From Pyropia yezoensis (taxonomy: Eukaryota > Rhodophyta > Bangiophyceae > Bangiales > Bangiaceae), in the NCBI GenBank assembly GCA_009829735.1, contig CM020618.1, positions 11,065,119 to 11,129,118 on the forward strand: a stretch of 64,000 nt of DNA, in the 5' to 3' direction. Below are positions 63,072-64,000 of this stretch, in pieces. Under the pieces are notes generated by a model. That model was not told the origin of the DNA and did not search any database. It saw nothing but the letters and a program-made list of their open reading frames with translations. A program made the position numbers and the translations under genes. Position 1 is the first letter of the stretch, and the number at the start of each line of letters is the position of its first letter.

Positions 63072-64000
63072 TCACAACGAAGGCAGCTGCCAACTAGGCA
63101 CGCATGCTAGACTCTCCCACTCCACGGCCCTCGCCCTCACGTGGAGGCGAGCGGCGAGACCCACGCCAATAACGGTCTCCACTCGTTGGAAGGGGCGGCG
63201 GCTCCAAGTCGGAACCGTCGCGCCCCTCACGGTCGCGCAAGTGGCGCCGACTGTGGCCACTCTTCTGCCTGGTCTTGCGCGCAAGTTTGCGACGCAGACG
63301 CTGGACAGACTCCGTCTCCGACGGGGTAGAGGACTCCGAGACGGAGTAAGACAACTCGTCTTCCGACACGGAGGGAGAGCGCCGCGAGTGTCGGCGACGA
63401 CGGCGAGGAGGCGAGCATGCCCGGCTCGCGCGACGTTTGCCACGCCCAAGTGGGGCTGGCTGGGGCATAATAGCCCCAATGCGAGCCAACTCGGCTGTCA
63501 TAAACTCCGCCACCGACTCGCAACTCGCGGTCGCCACTGCAGTACGAACGCGCTCCTCAGGTTGAGGAGTCTCGGAACTTGGAGGGTTGCGGTCGACGCG
63601 GCCAACGAGGAAATGGTGCGCACCAACGTGGTGATCATCATCTCTGAGGTTAGAGGCGTGGGCGGCAACACCAACTTGGGGTACACCGTCAGGAGGGTGG
63701 CCCCCAAGTTGGGGGACACCGGGGTGGATGACTCCACGGCCACGCGGATCGGGATGTTCCCGTGAGGTTGGAAAGGAACAGGAGGAAGCGGAGGGGCACG
63801 CCGAGGCGGCGGTACCCGGGTGTAAATGCGACCCCGACTTGGGGCCCCCGCAGTAGGTTGAGTCATATGGTCATCATATGAGGGCACAGCCATAACTATG
63901 GGCTTGCCCGGGGGTGGCGCAGTGTGGCGATCCACCCCCGGGGCCTACGGGTAGTCCCCGATGCCCAACCCCTCTCGTAGGACCACACGGCCGTCGTGAA
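63072..64000 (-). pseudogene. Antisense ORF in the 3' region of element C (partial, frameshifted)
   Basis: Counterpart of plus-strand 4901-6865 in element B, seen from beyond the window to a stop at 63072 that leaves 89 bp to the pol stop, as in B. Shared stretches: MTQPTAGAPSRGR, PLTSEMMITTLVRTIS, PQPAPLGRGKRRASRA, RRSPSVSEDELSYSVSESST and HLRDREGRDGSDLEPP. One T is missing near 63578 (GTTCCG for GTTTCCG), a TAG sits near 63948, and a further shift lies near the end. In one 118-residue stretch about 26 residues differ from B, against about 15 in 270 for RT. Confidence 0.75.

Larger units (their letters stand above)
56471..64000 (+). mobile_element. Ty3/gypsy retrotransposon, element C (3' end outside window)
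   Basis: Same family as element B: 5' LTR 56471-56939, PBS 56942-56959, gag 57059-59002, pol 58999-62982, and a tail-to-tail antisense ORF from 63072 to beyond the window. Pol is fully open; gag has two small deletions. The 3' LTR lies past 64,000. Leader length (119 nt), pol length and the pol-to-antisense gap (89 bp) equal those of B. Confidence 0.96.

Noticed and set aside
1..64000. CRISPR arrays, rRNA or tRNA genes
   Set aside because: None seen; the repeats present are LTRs, TIRs or tandem repeats, and the DNA is eukaryotic.

Overview
The window is nuclear DNA of a GC-rich eukaryote. It contains spliced genes with phase-matched GT-AG introns (LSD1-type zinc-finger gene, flavin amine oxidase gene), secreted and membrane proteins with signal peptides, three Ty3/gypsy (chromovirus) families, cut-and-paste DNA transposons, and very long homopolymers and (CCG)n/(GGC)n low complexity inside and beside genes. 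High GC, short or few introns, Ala/Gly/Pro-rich proteins and heavy transposon load would fit a bangiophyte red alga such as Porphyra/Pyropia. That is inference, not proof.

Layout. 1-3.7 kb: 5'-truncated, decayed Ty3/gypsy element A (minus). 4,099-13,470: complete Ty3/gypsy element B (minus) with two 469-bp LTRs, PBS, PPT, gag, pol, an antisense ORF and a 5-bp target duplication (gccct). B sits inside a decayed region that continues as a PIF1-like helicase pseudogene (to 15,683), convergent with an unidentified decayed 821-codon gene (15,775-18,237, minus). 19,392-21,038: non-autonomous TIR element. 21.0-25.2 kb: extreme C-rich low complexity.

25.2-40.1 kb is the host-gene island: an LSD1-type zinc-finger gene (plus), a G-run-rich hypothetical gene (plus), a secreted flavin amine oxidase (minus, one intron), an ankyrin-repeat gene (minus) divergent from a large VWA/Cache/C-type-lectin membrane protein (plus). 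40.1-43.3 kb is mostly unassigned. 43,309-48,495 is a CACTA/Plavaka-like transposon with CCCTA-starting TIRs and a CAT target duplication, carrying a 943-codon transposase and a second ORF. 50,297-52,224 is a long-TIR element with a 316-bp hairpin element nested in one arm.

53.9-55.5 kb: fragment E of a third Ty3/gypsy family whose integrase/chromodomain frame continues, after one stop codon, into a phage-Dam-like methyltransferase domain. 55.9-56.5 kb: tandem repeats. 56,471 to the window end: element C (plus), same family as B, with an intact 1,327-residue Pol but a frameshifted Gag.

B and C can be read against each other: identical LTR length (469), leader (119 nt), pol length (3,984 nt), gag-pol ATGA overlap and an 89-bp gap to a tail-to-tail antisense ORF. 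That antisense ORF and the Pol-Dam arrangement of E are the most unusual things seen. All comparisons were made by eye; no database search was possible.
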